Shown one piece after another: positions 34,673 through 44,721 of a stretch of 64,000 nt of DNA (its first letter is position 1; every line of letters starts with the position of its first letter). This DNA comes from Celeribacter baekdonensis B30 (GTDB taxonomy: Bacteria > Pseudomonadota > Alphaproteobacteria > Rhodobacterales > Rhodobacteraceae). Where the stretch lies: assembly GCF_000299875.1 (NCBI RefSeq), contig NZ_AMRK01000006.1, forward strand, positions 172,414 through 236,413, read 5' to 3'. The notes below the pieces were generated by a model. That model saw nothing but the letters and a program-made list of their open reading frames with translations. It did no database searches and was not told where the DNA came from. A program made the translations under genes and the position numbers.

Positions 34673-37600
34673 ATGGGCGCGGCACAGTGGGAGTTTTGGA
34701 TTGATCGCGGCGGCACGTTTACCGATGTCGTCGGGCGCGCACCGGATGGGACATTGCACACCCATAAGCTGCTCTCCAACAATCCCGAGCGCTATGTCGA
34801 TGCGGCGGAACAGGGCATTCGCGATCTGCTTGGCCTGAGCTTTGACGACACGATTCCCCAAGGCCGCATTCGCGCCGTTAAAATGGGCACGACCGTTGCC
34901 ACCAACGCGCTTTTGGAGCGCAAAGGCGAGCGGGTTTTGCTTCTTATGACCGAAGGGTTCCGCGACCTTTTGCGGATCGGCTATCAAACCCGACCCGATC
35001 TGTTTGCCCTTCATATCAAGCGGCCCGATCTTTTGTACGAACAGGTGGTCGAGGTTCCCGAACGCCTTGATGCCAATGGCTGTGTGGTCACGCCGCTGGA
35101 CGAAGAGGCCGCACGCGCCGCCCTGCAAGCGGGTTATGACGCGGGGTTGCGCGCGGTTGCCATAGCCTTTTTGCACGCATATTTGAACCCCGATCACGAG
35201 GCCCGCGTGGCCGAGATCGCCCGCGCCATTGGTTACACCCAAATCTCCACCTCGCATGAGGTGTCCCGCCTCGCCAAACTGGTGTCGCGTGGCGACACCA
35301 CTGTGGTTGACGCCTATCTCTCACCCATTCTGCGCCGTTATGTCGATCAGGTCGCATCGGCACTTTCTTTAGGGCACGCCTGCGAACGGCTGTTGTTCAT
35401 GCAATCGAACGGCGGTCTCACCGACGCGGCGCTGTTCCAAGGTCGCGATGCAATCCTGTCCGGCCCGGCGGGCGGCATTGTTGGCATGGTGCGCACGGGC
35501 GAGGCGGCGGGGTTTGATCATCTCATCGGCTTTGACATGGGCGGCACCTCCACCGATGTGTCCCATTATGCGGGGCTCTATGAGCGCTCTTTTGAGACCG
35601 AAGTCGCAGGCGTTCGAATGCGCGCGCCGATGATGGATATTCATACGGTTGCGGCGGGCGGTGGCTCGATCTGCACCTTTCGCGATGGGCGGTTTCAGGT
35701 CGGCCCAGAGTCGGCGGGGGCCGATCCGGGGCCTGCCTCGTATCGGCGTGGCGGGCCGCTCACGGTTACCGATTGCAACGTCTTTTTGGGCAAACTGTCG
35801 CCCGATCATTTCCCGCCTGTCTTTGGCCCGGAGGGCACTGAACCGCTTGATCTGGCGGCCACCCAGCGCGGCTTTGCGGTCCTGACCCAAGAGATCAACG
35901 CGGCCACCGGACAGTCGCTCAACCCGGAACAGGTTGCCGAAGGTTTCCTGAAAATCGCGGTCGATAATATGGCCAATGCGATCAAGAAAATCTCGGTCGA
36001 GCGCGGCCATGATCTCAGCGATTACACTTTGCAATGTTTCGGCGGCGCGGGCGGGCAACACGCCTGTCTCGTGGCCGATGCTTTGGGCATGACGCGGGTG
36101 CTGATCCACCCGTTTGCCGGCGTGCTTTCGGCCTATGGCATGGGCTTGGCTGACATTCGCGCCCTGCGGGAGGCACAGGCGGATTGTCCGCTCTCGAACC
36201 TTGCTCCGGCTGAGGCCATAGTCGCTCGGTTGCGGGCCGAAGCAGAGGCCGAAGTCGCCGCCCAAGGCCTGTCGAACATCCGCATTCTGACCCGGGCGCA
36301 TCTGCGCTACACAGGCTCGCATCAAACCCTCGATGTGCCGTTTGGCACCGCATCAGATATGACCCAAGCCTTTGAAGATGCGCATAAATCGCGTTTTGGT
36401 TTTGCGCCTCCGGGCCGTGATCTCATCCTTGACATGATTGCCGTCGAAGCCATCGGTGACACCGGCGAAGCGCCCACACCGCAGCCGATGCCGACAGATG
36501 CCGTCAGAGCCAAAGCGCATGTCACGGTCCGTGCCGAAGGTTGGGGTGAGGTGCCGCTGTATGACCGCCAAACTTTGCCCCAAGACAGCGTCATCATCGG
36601 TCCTGCTGTCGTTTCAGAACCAACCGGAACCAATCTCGTCGAACCCGGTTGGGCGGCGCAGTTGGATCGGTTCGGCAATCTCATTTTGACCCGCGACACC
36701 GCCGCCACGCGCATGGCTGCCGTGGGCACAGACGCCGATCCGATTCTGCTCGAGGTCATGTCGAATTTGTTCATGTCCGTGGCCGATCAAATGGGCGCGA
36801 CCTTGGCCAACACCGCATGGTCGGTGAACATCAAAGAGCGGTTCGATTTCTCTTGTGCCATCTTTGACGCGCAGGGTCATTTGGTCGCCAATGCGCCGCA
36901 TGTTCCGGTGCATTTGGGGTCGATGTCCGACAGTATCCAAACCGTCATGCAGCTCAACCCGGATGTAGCGGAAGGCGACGCTTTTGTACTCAACTCCCCC
37001 TATCGTGGCGGCACGCATTTGCCCGATATTACCGTGGTCACGCCGGTGTTTTTGGACGGTGAACCCGCGTTTTGGCTCGGCTCGCGCGGCCATCATGCCG
37101 ATGTCGGTGGGCGGACCCCCGGCTCGATGCCGCCCGACAGTCGCAGCCTCGAAGATGAAGGCGTCGTGATCGAAAACACGCGCCTGCTCAAAGGCGGTGT
37201 GTTCCAAGAGGCGCATCTTCGCGCAATCTTGGCCTCTGGCCGCTACCCGGCTCGAAATATAGACCAAAACATCGCCGATCTTCAGGCCCAAGTGGCCGCC
37301 AATGAAACCGGAAAACGTGCCTTGATGGGGGTGGTGTCGCGCTACGGCGCGGCCACCGTCACCGCCTATATGCAACATGTCCAAGACAATGCAGAAGCCT
37401 CTGTGCGCGCCGTGATTGATCGCCTCTCGGACAGCTCCTTCACCTATCCAATGGACAGCGGTGCGCAGATCCAGGTGGCCATCACGGTCGATCGCGGCAC
37501 CCGCTCCGCCATCGTCGATTTCACCGGAACCTCGCCACAACAAGAGGGTAATTTCAATGCGCCCTTGTCGATTTCGCGCGCCGTTGTGCTCTATGTGTTT

Positions 37601-38251
37601 CGTACGCTGGTGGGTAAAAACATCCCGCTGAATGAGGGGTGTCTGACGCCATTGACGATCAAGGTGCCCGAAGGGTCCATGCTCAACCCGCGCGCCCCCG
37701 CCGCCGTGATCGCGGGCAACACCGAAGTGTCGCAAGCTGCCTGTAATGCGCTGTTCGGCGCGCTCGGCGTGATCGCCGGATCACAAGGCACGATGAACAA
37801 TTTCGTCTGGGGCAATGCGCGGTTTCAGAACTATGAAACCATCGCGGGCGGCACCGGGGCGGGGCCGGATTTTGACGGCTCTGACGCGGTGCAAAGCCAT
37901 ATGACCAACACGCGGATGACCGATCCCGAGGTGTTGGAATCGCGCTTTCCGGTCCGGCTTTTGGAATTCTCCATTCGTCATGGATCGGGCGGTGCGGGCG
38001 CGCATCACGGCGGCAATGGTGCGGTGCGACGGATGCAATTTTTGGAGCCGGTGACGGTCACAACGCTGTCCTCGCATCGGGTTATTCCGCCTTTTGGAGT
38101 GGCGGGGGGCGCGCCGGGGCAAGTAGGTCGCAATTGGGCCGAATTGCCCGATGGCACCCGCGTCGATTTGCAAGGCAACGATGAAATTGATCTGCCAGAG
38201 GGCGGAATCTTCGTCATGGAAACGCCGGGGGGCGGGGGCTTTGGGGCATAG
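34673..38251 (+). CDS. hydantoinase/5-oxoprolinase, fused HyuA-HyuB
   Basis: 1192 residues in one chain. The HyuA-like half (about 1-690) has the actin-type ATP-binding segments [14 protein letters not shown] and [11 protein letters not shown], and [30 protein letters not shown]. The HyuB-like half (about 695-1192) starts [20 protein letters not shown]. The fusion is typical of ATP-dependent 5-oxoprolinase, which opens 5-oxoproline to glutamate; related enzymes open hydantoins. It points toward the ureide genes but is transcribed convergently with them, so a role in purine breakdown cannot be assumed. Confidence 0.92.
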   Translation: MGAAQWEFWIDRGGTFTDVVGRAPDGTLHTHKLLSNNPERYVDAAEQGIRDLLGLSFDDTIPQGRIRAVKMGTTVATNALLERKGERVLLLMTEGFRDLLRIGYQTRPDLFALHIKRPDLLYEQVVEVPERLDANGCVVTPLDEEAARAALQAGYDAGLRAVAIAFLHAYLNPDHEARVAEIARAIGYTQISTSHEVSRLAKLVSRGDTTVVDAYLSPILRRYVDQVASALSLGHACERLLFMQSNGGLTDAALFQGRDAILSGPAGGIVGMVRTGEAAGFDHLIGFDMGGTSTDVSHYAGLYERSFETEVAGVRMRAPMMDIHTVAAGGGSICTFRDGRFQVGPESAGADPGPASYRRGGPLTVTDCNVFLGKLSPDHFPPVFGPEGTEPLDLAATQRGFAVLTQEINAATGQSLNPEQVAEGFLKIAVDNMANAIKKISVERGHDLSDYTLQCFGGAGGQHACLVADALGMTRVLIHPFAGVLSAYGMGLADIRALREAQADCPLSNLAPAEAIVARLRAEAEAEVAAQGLSNIRILTRAHLRYTGSHQTLDVPFGTASDMTQAFEDAHKSRFGFAPPGRDLILDMIAVEAIGDTGEAPTPQPMPTDAVRAKAHVTVRAEGWGEVPLYDRQTLPQDSVIIGPAVVSEPTGTNLVEPGWAAQLDRFGNLILTRDTAATRMAAVGTDADPILLEVMSNLFMSVADQMGATLANTAWSVNIKERFDFSCAIFDAQGHLVANAPHVPVHLGSMSDSIQTVMQLNPDVAEGDAFVLNSPYRGGTHLPDITVVTPVFLDGEPAFWLGSRGHHADVGGRTPGSMPPDSRSLEDEGVVIENTRLLKGGVFQEAHLRAILASGRYPARNIDQNIADLQAQVAANETGKRALMGVVSRYGAATVTAYMQHVQDNAEASVRAVIDRLSDSSFTYPMDSGAQIQVAITVDRGTRSAIVDFTGTSPQQEGNFNAPLSISRAVVLYVFRTLVGKNIPLNEGCLTPLTIKVPEGSMLNPRAPAAVIAGNTEVSQAACNALFGALGVIAGSQGTMNNFVWGNARFQNYETIAGGTGAGPDFDGSDAVQSHMTNTRMTDPEVLESRFPVRLLEFSIRHGSGGAGAHHGGNGAVRRMQFLEPVTVTTLSSHRVIPPFGVAGGAPGQVGRNWAELPDGTRVDLQGNDEIDLPEGGIFVMETPGGGGFGA

Positions 38252-38314
38252 CTGCGCCGCTGTTTTCAGTGTAGAAAAATACTCCCGGCCAAGGCTTCCT
38301 AAGGGGCCCGGCCA

Positions 38315-38794
38315 TTAGCCGCGCGTCACCACCCAAGGTGTCTCGAACACATGTTCTTCCAAATTCGGCGTCTCACCGATGCGGTCGATCACGGCGAACA
38401 ACCCATTGCCCGCGAGCGGCGTCAAAACCCCGTGCCATGTGCCTCGGTGAAAATTGATCGCTTGGGTGCCATCCGTCAGAAACGCTTTGGGCGTGGTTTC
38501 CGGCCCGTCAGAGACGATCACTAAAAACGGATCGTCCGACATCGGAATGAACGCTTGCGATCCCTCGGGATGTCTTTCAATCAAATCAAACGTATAGGGC
38601 AGAGCGCGCAGATCGGCTTTGAAGATCGAAATGCCAACACGCGCCTCCATCACATCGACCTTGGCGCGATCATGAAATCGCCCACATTTGCCTGCGTTGA
38701 TCAGTTTGTCGGGTGCGCCGCGGGCCTCCAAGACATCGCCGTAGGGGGCAAAGGCTTTGGCCGTCAAAGGCGTTATGGTGATCTTGCGGTTCAT
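38315..38794 (-). CDS. allA: ureidoglycolate lyase
   Basis: Cupin-type lyase that splits ureidoglycolate to glyoxylate and urea. 159 residues. Family segments include ITPLTAKAFAPYGDVLE at the N-terminus, LIERHPEGSQAFIPM, and FHRGTWHGVLTPL, the metal-site region. Its start codon overlaps the stop of the upstream aminohydrolase gene by one base (TGATG), so it is the last gene of a tightly coupled puuE/uraD-allE-allA unit. The window also encodes a urea importer, but urease is absent. Confidence 0.95.
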   Translation of the reverse strand: MNRKITITPLTAKAFAPYGDVLEARGAPDKLINAGKCGRFHDRAKVDVMEARVGISIFKADLRALPYTFDLIERHPEGSQAFIPMSDDPFLVIVSDGPETTPKAFLTDGTQAINFHRGTWHGVLTPLAGNGLFAVIDRIGETPNLEEHVFETPWVVTRG

Positions 38795-39621
38795 CAGCGA
38801 TGACCGGCAAGTTCAAGAGAAACGTGGCGGTTCACATCTTTATAGAGCAGATAGCGAAACGGCGCGTCGCCTGTGGCAATACAGGCTTGCGGGCAAAAGG
38901 CGCGCAACCACATGAAATCACCGGGGCCGACCTCGACCCAATCTTTGTTCAACAAATATTTAGCTGTGCCCGAGAGCACATAAAGCCCGTGTTCCATCAC
39001 ATGGGTTTCGGCAAAGGGAATGCGGCCACCGGGCAGGATATTGACGATATTGACATGGAAGTCATAGCGCAGATCGAAAGGGTCGAAAAACCGCTGTGTC
39101 GCCCAAACGCCATCGCAATCGGGCATCTCGCTTTTGGGGACGTCGGTTTCGTGCACGGTGAAGGCTTCGAGCGGATTGAGGCTTGCGATATGTTCGAACC
39201 GTTTGCGGACCCAGTGAAAGCCGCAGGGGGTTTCGGAGGTATTCCAAATCTCCCAAACCGCACCTGCGGGGATATAGGCGAAATGTCCCGCCGTGAGGGT
39301 TGAGCGCGCTCCGCCGATCGAGAGACGCAGCTCGCCAAAGGCCACAAAGATCACCGCCTGGGCCAAACGATCCGGTTCAGGCTCAGAGGTGCCGCCACCA
39401 GGAGCCAATTCGACCGCATATTGGGCAAAGGTTTCGGCAAAGCCTGTCATCGGGCGCGCCAAAACCCACATGCGCATGCCGTGCCAGCCGGGTAGAAAGC
39501 TGGTGACAATATCGCGTTGCACAGAGGCGGGGATGACCGCGTAAGCCGGTGTAAAGATCGCCGTACTTTCGGGGGTTTCACTTTGAGAGGGCAAGCCGCC
39601 GGGGGGGAAGGCGTAAGTCAT
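38794..39621 (-). CDS. allE: (S)-ureidoglycine aminohydrolase (bicupin)
   Basis: Converts (S)-ureidoglycine to (S)-ureidoglycolate and ammonia. 275 residues with two cupin domains. The N-terminal one contains AVIFVAFGELRLSIGG and FAYIPAGAVWEIWNTS; the C-terminal metal cupin has GGRIPFAETHVMEHGLYVLSGTA, whose His and Glu residues match the manganese site of UGlyAH. Start and stop overlap neighbouring genes by 1-4 bases. Its substrate is made by allantoate amidohydrolase, which is not encoded in this window. Confidence 0.93.
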   Translation of the reverse strand: MTYAFPPGGLPSQSETPESTAIFTPAYAVIPASVQRDIVTSFLPGWHGMRMWVLARPMTGFAETFAQYAVELAPGGGTSEPEPDRLAQAVIFVAFGELRLSIGGARSTLTAGHFAYIPAGAVWEIWNTSETPCGFHWVRKRFEHIASLNPLEAFTVHETDVPKSEMPDCDGVWATQRFFDPFDLRYDFHVNIVNILPGGRIPFAETHVMEHGLYVLSGTAKYLLNKDWVEVGPGDFMWLRAFCPQACIATGDAPFRYLLYKDVNRHVSLELAGHR

Positions 39622-41063
39622 TCAGGGTGTTCCATGGTGCTAAACAGGTCGACCAGACGGTGCCAAGCGATGCGTTCGACTTGGGCGCAGGCCGTAGAGA
39701 ATTCGGTGTCACGTGAGTGCTCCAGACGGGTTTTGAACGCCGCAAGGATGCTGTCTTTGGTATTGTCTTTCACGGCGATGATAAAGGGGAAGCCGAATTT
39801 TTCGGTGTAGTCCGAATTGAGGCGTTCGAATGTGGCGCGTTCATCGTCGGTCAAGGCATCCAGCCCGGCGGAGGCTTGTTCTGCCGTGCTTTCCGCCGTG
39901 AGGCGTTTGGCGGCGGCGAGTTTCCCGGCGAGGTCCGGGTGCGCCGTCAAAACGCCGAGCTTTTCCGTCTCAGAGGCTGAGCGGAACATGCGAAACAGCG
40001 CGGAATGGATGCCGACAGCGCTGTCATGAGCGGGCCCGAGTTCCAGATCAAACGCACGTTCGGCAATCCATGGGGAATGCTCATAGATGCTGCCAAATGT
40101 GCCAACGAAATCTTCGCGCGTCATTTGACTTGGACGGGGCTTGCGGCTGTGCGGATGGGTCTTGGCCCAATGCCGCGCAATGTCGATGCGTTTCGGTGTC
40201 CAAACGCCATCAAACCCTTGGATATAGTCGATAAACTTCTTAAGGCCCGCGAGTTTGCCGGGGCGGCCGATCAGGCGACAATGCAACCCGATGCTCATCA
40301 TTTTCGGCGTCGCCTCAGAGCCTTCGGCATAGAGCACGTCAAAGGCGTCTTTGAGGTAGGTATAGAACTGTTCGCCGGTGATATAGCCGGGAGCCGTGGC
40401 AAAGCGCATGTCATTGGCCTCAAGCGTGTAGGGGATGATCAGTTGATCCCGTGTGCCGACCTCGATCCAATAGGGCAAGTCGTCATCATAAGTGTCAGAG
40501 ATATAGTCGAATCCGCCTTCTTCGGCGACCAAACGCACGGTGTTTTCCGAACACCGCCCGGTGTACCAACCATTGGGCCGTTCGCCCGTGACCTCTGTGT
40601 GTAGCCGGATCGCCTCGGCAATGGCGGCGCGCTCTTCGGCTTCGGGCATGTCCTTGTGTTCGACCCACTTGAGGCCATGCGAAGCGATTTCCCAACCCGC
40701 GTCTTGCATCGCGGCAACCTGTTCCGGGCTGCGGGCCAAAGCGGTGGCGACGCCGTAAATCGTCACCGGAATTTTGGCCCCGGTGAACAAACGATGCAGC
40801 CGCCAAAACCCGGCCCGCGCCCCATATTCATAGATGCTTTCCATGTTCCAATGGCGCTGTCCGGGCCACATGGCGGCTCCAGCAATATCGGACAGAAACG
40901 CCTCAGACGCGGCATCGCCATGCAACACGCAATTCTCGCCACCCTCTTCATAGTTCAGCACAAATTGCACAGCCACTTTCGCGCCGCCGGGCCACTGCGG
41001 ATCGGGCGCGTTGGCCCCATAGCCCTGCATATTTCGGACATAACGCGGCGGATATTTTTGCAT
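39618..41063 (-). CDS. puuE: allantoinase PuuE fused to OHCU decarboxylase UraD
   Basis: 481 residues. Residues about 5-310 are a PuuE-type allantoinase of the polysaccharide deacetylase fold (YEEGGENCVLHGD, GWEIASHGLKWVEH, GWYTGRCSENT). Residues about 320-475 are 2-oxo-4-hydroxy-4-carboxy-5-ureidoimidazoline decarboxylase (FGSIYEHSPWIAERAF, LTAHPDLAGKL with the catalytic His, FGFPFIIAVK). One chain thus performs two consecutive steps, OHCU to (S)-allantoin and allantoin to allantoate. First gene of the minus-strand unit, divergent from uraH. Confidence 0.95.
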   Translation of the reverse strand: MQKYPPRYVRNMQGYGANAPDPQWPGGAKVAVQFVLNYEEGGENCVLHGDAASEAFLSDIAGAAMWPGQRHWNMESIYEYGARAGFWRLHRLFTGAKIPVTIYGVATALARSPEQVAAMQDAGWEIASHGLKWVEHKDMPEAEERAAIAEAIRLHTEVTGERPNGWYTGRCSENTVRLVAEEGGFDYISDTYDDDLPYWIEVGTRDQLIIPYTLEANDMRFATAPGYITGEQFYTYLKDAFDVLYAEGSEATPKMMSIGLHCRLIGRPGKLAGLKKFIDYIQGFDGVWTPKRIDIARHWAKTHPHSRKPRPSQMTREDFVGTFGSIYEHSPWIAERAFDLELGPAHDSAVGIHSALFRMFRSASETEKLGVLTAHPDLAGKLAAAKRLTAESTAEQASAGLDALTDDERATFERLNSDYTEKFGFPFIIAVKDNTKDSILAAFKTRLEHSRDTEFSTACAQVERIAWHRLVDLFSTMEHPE

Positions 41064-41084
41064 TTTGAGAGGCCTTCGTGAATT

Positions 41085-41100
41085 TTGACTAATTGGTAGG
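41085..41100. promoter_or_regulatory. possible operator between puuE/uraD and uraH
   Basis: TTGACTAATTGGTAGG resembles an imperfect form of the TTGACCA-N2-TGGTCAA dyad bound by RutR-type regulators; the left half and TGGT match and the right end does not. It lies 21 bases before the puuE start in the 136-base divergent region that must serve both urate-degradation units. No regulator gene is adjacent. Confidence 0.3.
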
Positions 41101-41199
41101 CTTTCGCTTGTTTTTTCTACGTTTACCGTCGGGGAAGTGCAAAAGATTGATTGCCCTTTCCTTCATCATAGGCCAGCCTTTTTGAGAAACGCATTGAAA

Positions 41200-41574
41200 A
41201 TGAGCAAGAAACACATGACTTCCGGGTTTTTGACCACCCATGTTTTGGACACGGCGCGCGGTGTTCCGGCTGCGGGTCTGACGATCAGATTATATGACTT
41301 GGGCGGAGGTGACCGCAAGCTTTTGGCGGAGATGGTCACCAATGCGGATGGTCGAACAGACAGTCCGATCCTGCCCAAAGAGTCGTTTTCAATCGGAACC
41401 TATGAGCTGATCTTTTTGGCGGGTGATTATCTGCGCGCCTCAGGGCAGGGCGGGGAAGAGCCGTTGTTTTTAGACATTATTCCGATCCTTTTCGGTGTCA
41501 GCGATCCAGAGTCGCATTACCACGTGCCGTTGTTGTTATCACCTTTTGGCTACTCAACATATCGGGGGAGTTGA
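41200..41574 (+). CDS. uraH: 5-hydroxyisourate hydrolase (transthyretin-like)
   Basis: Hydrolyses 5-hydroxyisourate, the product of urate oxidation, to OHCU. 124 residues from the ATG at 41200; the ATG at 41215 would give 119 and fits the family's usual length equally well. Signature motifs are present at both ends: LTTHVLDTARGVPAAG and the C-terminal YSTYRGS. It lies 4 bases before puuD and divergent from puuE-uraD, so the three steps after urate are encoded side by side. Confidence 0.95.
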   Translation: MSKKHMTSGFLTTHVLDTARGVPAAGLTIRLYDLGGGDRKLLAEMVTNADGRTDSPILPKESFSIGTYELIFLAGDYLRASGQGGEEPLFLDIIPILFGVSDPESHYHVPLLLSPFGYSTYRGS

Positions 41575-41578
41575 ACGC

Positions 41579-42814
41579 ATGTTCTTGGCGATTTTTTGGG
41601 AATGGGCCGAGTTCGCCTTGCGGTGGGTTCATGTGATCACGGCGATCTCGTGGATCGGCTCGTCGTTTTATTTCATCGCACTGGATTTGGGCTTGCGCCC
41701 CTCCACGGATCGCCGCCAAGGCGTGTCTGGCGAAGAATGGCAGGTCCATGGCGGCGGCTTTTATTTCATCCAAAAATACATGGTCGCGCCGGCGCGCATG
41801 CCCGCCGATCTGATCTGGTTCAAATGGGAAAGCTATGCGACATGGCTGTCGGGCGTCGCCTTGATGTTCGTGGTCTATTATCTGGGGGCCGAGCTCTATC
41901 TCGTTGATCCCAATGTGCTCGACATGCCGCTTTGGGCCGGGATAGGGTTGTCTCTGGCCTCTTTGACGATTGGTTGGATCGCCTATGATTTTGTCTGCAA
42001 AAGCAAATTTGGCGACGACAACACCCGGTTGATGCTGTTTCTCTATGTTGTGCTTGTGATCATGGCGTGGGGCTATACCCAAGTGTTTTCAGGTCGCGCC
42101 GCCTTCCTGCACCTTGGGGCGTTTACCGCCACGGTGATGACCGCCAATGTGTTCTTTATCATCATCCCGAACCAGAAAATCGTGGTCAAAGATTTGGTCG
42201 AAGGCCGCACGCCGGACCCGAAATATGGCAAGATCGCCAAGCAACGCTCAACCCATAACAACTACCTCACCCTGCCAGTGTTGTTCATGATGCTGTCGAA
42301 CCACTATCCGCTGGCCTTTGCGTCGAAATACAATTGGATCATCGCGGCGCTGGTGTTTTTGATGGGGGTCACGATCCGCCATTTCTTCAACACCATGCAC
42401 AAACGCGGTGGCATGTTGTGGTGGACCTGGGGCCTGACGGCAGGGTTGTTTGCGGCGATCATGTGGTTGTCGACGGCGGGGATTTTCCTTCAGGACAAAG
42501 AAGATGGCGACGAGGCCGCCGTGTTTGGCCCGGCAGCGCAGAGGTTCGCCAGTGCCGAAGGTTTTGAGGATGTGCATGACATCGTCTTGGGCAACTGCTC
42601 CATGTGTCATGCCCGCGAACCCGTGTGGCAGGGCATGGCCTCCCCGCCCAAAGGCGTGCGGTTGGAAACCTCGCAAGAGATCGCGACGATGGCGAAAGAG
42701 ATTTGGCTTCAGGCTGGCGTTACCCATGCCATGCCGCCGAACAATCTGACCTATATGGATGACGAGAGCCGCGAGATGATCCGCAAATGGTATGAGGCGG
42801 GGCTGGACGGTTAG
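41579..42814 (+). CDS. puuD: membrane urate hydroxylase with C-terminal cytochrome c domain
   Basis: PuuD-type urate oxidase that passes electrons to its own haem c and the respiratory chain, avoiding hydrogen peroxide. 411 residues from the ATG at 41579, preceded by ATCGGGGGAG. About eight helices (opening FLAIFWEWAEFALRWVHVIT) are followed by a periplasmic cytochrome domain with NCSMCHAREP near residue 338. In-frame sequence upstream overlaps uraH and lacks a ribosome site. The stop overlaps the convergent galM stop by 4 bases. Confidence 0.95.
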   Translation: MFLAIFWEWAEFALRWVHVITAISWIGSSFYFIALDLGLRPSTDRRQGVSGEEWQVHGGGFYFIQKYMVAPARMPADLIWFKWESYATWLSGVALMFVVYYLGAELYLVDPNVLDMPLWAGIGLSLASLTIGWIAYDFVCKSKFGDDNTRLMLFLYVVLVIMAWGYTQVFSGRAAFLHLGAFTATVMTANVFFIIIPNQKIVVKDLVEGRTPDPKYGKIAKQRSTHNNYLTLPVLFMMLSNHYPLAFASKYNWIIAALVFLMGVTIRHFFNTMHKRGGMLWWTWGLTAGLFAAIMWLSTAGIFLQDKEDGDEAAVFGPAAQRFASAEGFEDVHDIVLGNCSMCHAREPVWQGMASPPKGVRLETSQEIATMAKEIWLQAGVTHAMPPNNLTYMDDESREMIRKWYEAGLDG

Positions 42815-43806
42815 TCTTTCGAAAACCGCCAGAGGGTCTCTTGGGCATAGGTCTCACCGGGACGTAAAATCACCGAAGGAAACGTGGGCTGGTTTGGCGC
42901 ATCGGGCCAGCGTTGCGCTTCCAGGGCCACACCACAAAACCCTACCTCGGGCACGTCGCGATGACCGGAGAACGTGCCACTGTCAATCGGCGCTGCGTCA
43001 AACACCTGTAGCCCCGGCTCGGTCGTCTCCATCACAAGGGTCACCCCGGTTTCGCCTTTGAGAACAGCGGCCTGTTTCATCTCGCCGGGCTGATCCGAGA
43101 GGCAAAAATTGTGGTCATAGCGTTGGGCGTCCGAGGGCCGCAAAACCCGTCCCTCACGCAGGTCAAACCCAGTGCCCACCACATCACACACCCCGGTCGG
43201 GATCAGTCGCGCATCGACCGGCGTATAGCGATCCGCGTTGAGTTTCAGCCAATGCCCCTCGGTGGTGGCGCGACCATCCAGCGACCAATAGGAGTGGTTG
43301 GCGATGTTCATAAAGGTCGGCGCATCGGTTGTGGCCGAAAGGCGCAGGCGCAGGGTCGTGGGGGCTTCAACCTCGTAACGAGCGGTGATCTGGCGCGTGC
43401 CGGGAAAGCCGCCTTTGCCGTTGGACAGGGTGAGCGTCAGCGTGACCGAATGGTCTGTGTGATCGGCAATTTGCCAAATCTCGGTGTGCATCCCCTCGGT
43501 GCCACCGTGCAGCGTGGTCTCGCCCTCATTGGCGTCAAAGGTCAACACCTGCCCATCGAGCGTGGCAGAGGCCCCCGAAATCCGATTGGCCACAGGACCG
43601 ACCAAAGTGCCAAAATAATCCATCGGCCCACGGTCATAAGCGGCCAGGTCGTTGGACCCAAGCGTCAACCCATAGGGCACGCCTTGGAGACGGACATCAT
43701 TGAGGATCGCCCCAAAGGTCAGGATTTTGGCGGTTAAATCGCCTGCGCTGATCGTGATGGCGTCCACCGGACGCCCCGCTTTCGTTGTGCCAAAGGGCGC
43801 AATCAT
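42811..43806 (-). CDS. galM: aldose 1-epimerase
   Basis: Interconverts alpha and beta anomers of galactose and other aldoses. 331 residues. Motifs: GRPVDAITISAGDLTAKILTFGA at the N-terminus, PVANRISGA, LHGGTEGMHTEIW (first active-site His region), NIANHSYWSLDG (second His) and a late region with VDFDAAPIDSGTF-like VFDAAPIDSGTFSG. The start overlaps the dgoK stop (ATGA), so the two form an operon that suggests galactose use by the De Ley-Doudoroff route. Confidence 0.94.
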   Translation of the reverse strand: MIAPFGTTKAGRPVDAITISAGDLTAKILTFGAILNDVRLQGVPYGLTLGSNDLAAYDRGPMDYFGTLVGPVANRISGASATLDGQVLTFDANEGETTLHGGTEGMHTEIWQIADHTDHSVTLTLTLSNGKGGFPGTRQITARYEVEAPTTLRLRLSATTDAPTFMNIANHSYWSLDGRATTEGHWLKLNADRYTPVDARLIPTGVCDVVGTGFDLREGRVLRPSDAQRYDHNFCLSDQPGEMKQAAVLKGETGVTLVMETTEPGLQVFDAAPIDSGTFSGHRDVPEVGFCGVALEAQRWPDAPNQPTFPSVILRPGETYAQETLWRFSKD

Positions 43807-44663
43807 CCAAATGCCTTCCTGAAAGCCGCGTAAAGCCCTGCACGGACCATTTCTGTACGGTCATAGACGGTGATCATGGCATATTGCGCGTCCAAGGCCA
43901 GCCTGTAAGGTGCGCGCAGATCGGCATCGCCAATCAGAGCAATCGGTTGACCCAGCCAATAGGGCCGCGTCGCCGCCAGTTCCGCCCCGATCAAAAGGCC
44001 AAGTGCCGTGGCGCGCGCGCGCGCAGGGGCGAGAGCGCCCAAATAGGTTTCGGCCTCGAGCGAGGCGATGCGGTAGCTGACCTGTTCGGGCCGCGACATT
44101 GCATCCGAGACGGCATCCGTAAAGACCGCTTGGTCCAAGGCCTCGCCGGACAGGAGCGTGTCAAAACCTGCCTGCTGTGTCAGCCCGGTCATGATCAGCC
44201 CGGTTGCGACCGAACGAAACGACACGACCTCTTCGGCCGAGATATGCGCCCACACCGTCATGCGCGCACCGGGCAGGCATAAAACGCCATCGAATTTTGG
44301 GTTCTGGGCCACAAATCCAGCAATCGCCGCCTCCATGCCAAGGGTCACATGGCGGGGCTCTTGTTGGGACAGGGCCGGGAAATACAGCGGCGAGGTGGCG
44401 GAAAAATGCTCCGGCATCGCCAAACACGGCACCGGACGGGGCGCATGGGCAAAGCGGCCAGCGCCCACGATCGGTGTGCTGGCGGGGATGGCCCAGCCCT
44501 GCAAAATCGTTGCGAGCACGGTGTCAAACCCGGCGGTGTCGGTCGGGGCCTCTGCCTTGGCCTCGGCCAAAACCGATCCCTCGGCGTTCATGCCCCAAAC
44601 GGTCAAACCGAGCGCGGTCCAATCGACGGCAATCCAGTCTGGCGTGGTCATTGTCATCCCCAT
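43803..44663 (-). CDS. dgoK: 2-dehydro-3-deoxygalactonokinase
   Basis: Phosphorylates 2-keto-3-deoxygalactonate in galactose/galactonate breakdown. 286 residues from the ATG at 44663, which has CAAGGGC 8 bases upstream; two further Met codons follow closely. Recognised by IAVDWTALGLTVWGM at the N-terminus (phosphate-binding strand), PRHVTLGMEAAIAGF, FDGVLCLPGARMTVW and LTQQAGFDTLLSGEALDQAVF. The usual DWGTS-type motif is DWTAL here, a departure at the ATPase loop worth noting. Coupled to galM; the aldolase dgoA is not in the window. Confidence 0.85.
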   Translation of the reverse strand: MGMTMTTPDWIAVDWTALGLTVWGMNAEGSVLAEAKAEAPTDTAGFDTVLATILQGWAIPASTPIVGAGRFAHAPRPVPCLAMPEHFSATSPLYFPALSQQEPRHVTLGMEAAIAGFVAQNPKFDGVLCLPGARMTVWAHISAEEVVSFRSVATGLIMTGLTQQAGFDTLLSGEALDQAVFTDAVSDAMSRPEQVSYRIASLEAETYLGALAPARARATALGLLIGAELAATRPYWLGQPIALIGDADLRAPYRLALDAQYAMITVYDRTEMVRAGLYAAFRKAFG

Positions 44664-44721
44664 GCTTTTGCCCTTGATCTCAGCGTTAGCGCGCAGAGCG
44701 ATAGGGTGCAATGGTGGCGGA

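Noticed and set aside
34673..38251. Assigning the hydantoinase-type protein to the missing allantoate step
   Set aside because: The full HyuA-HyuB fusion fits 5-oxoprolinase, it is transcribed convergently with the ureide operon, and no motif links it to allantoate.
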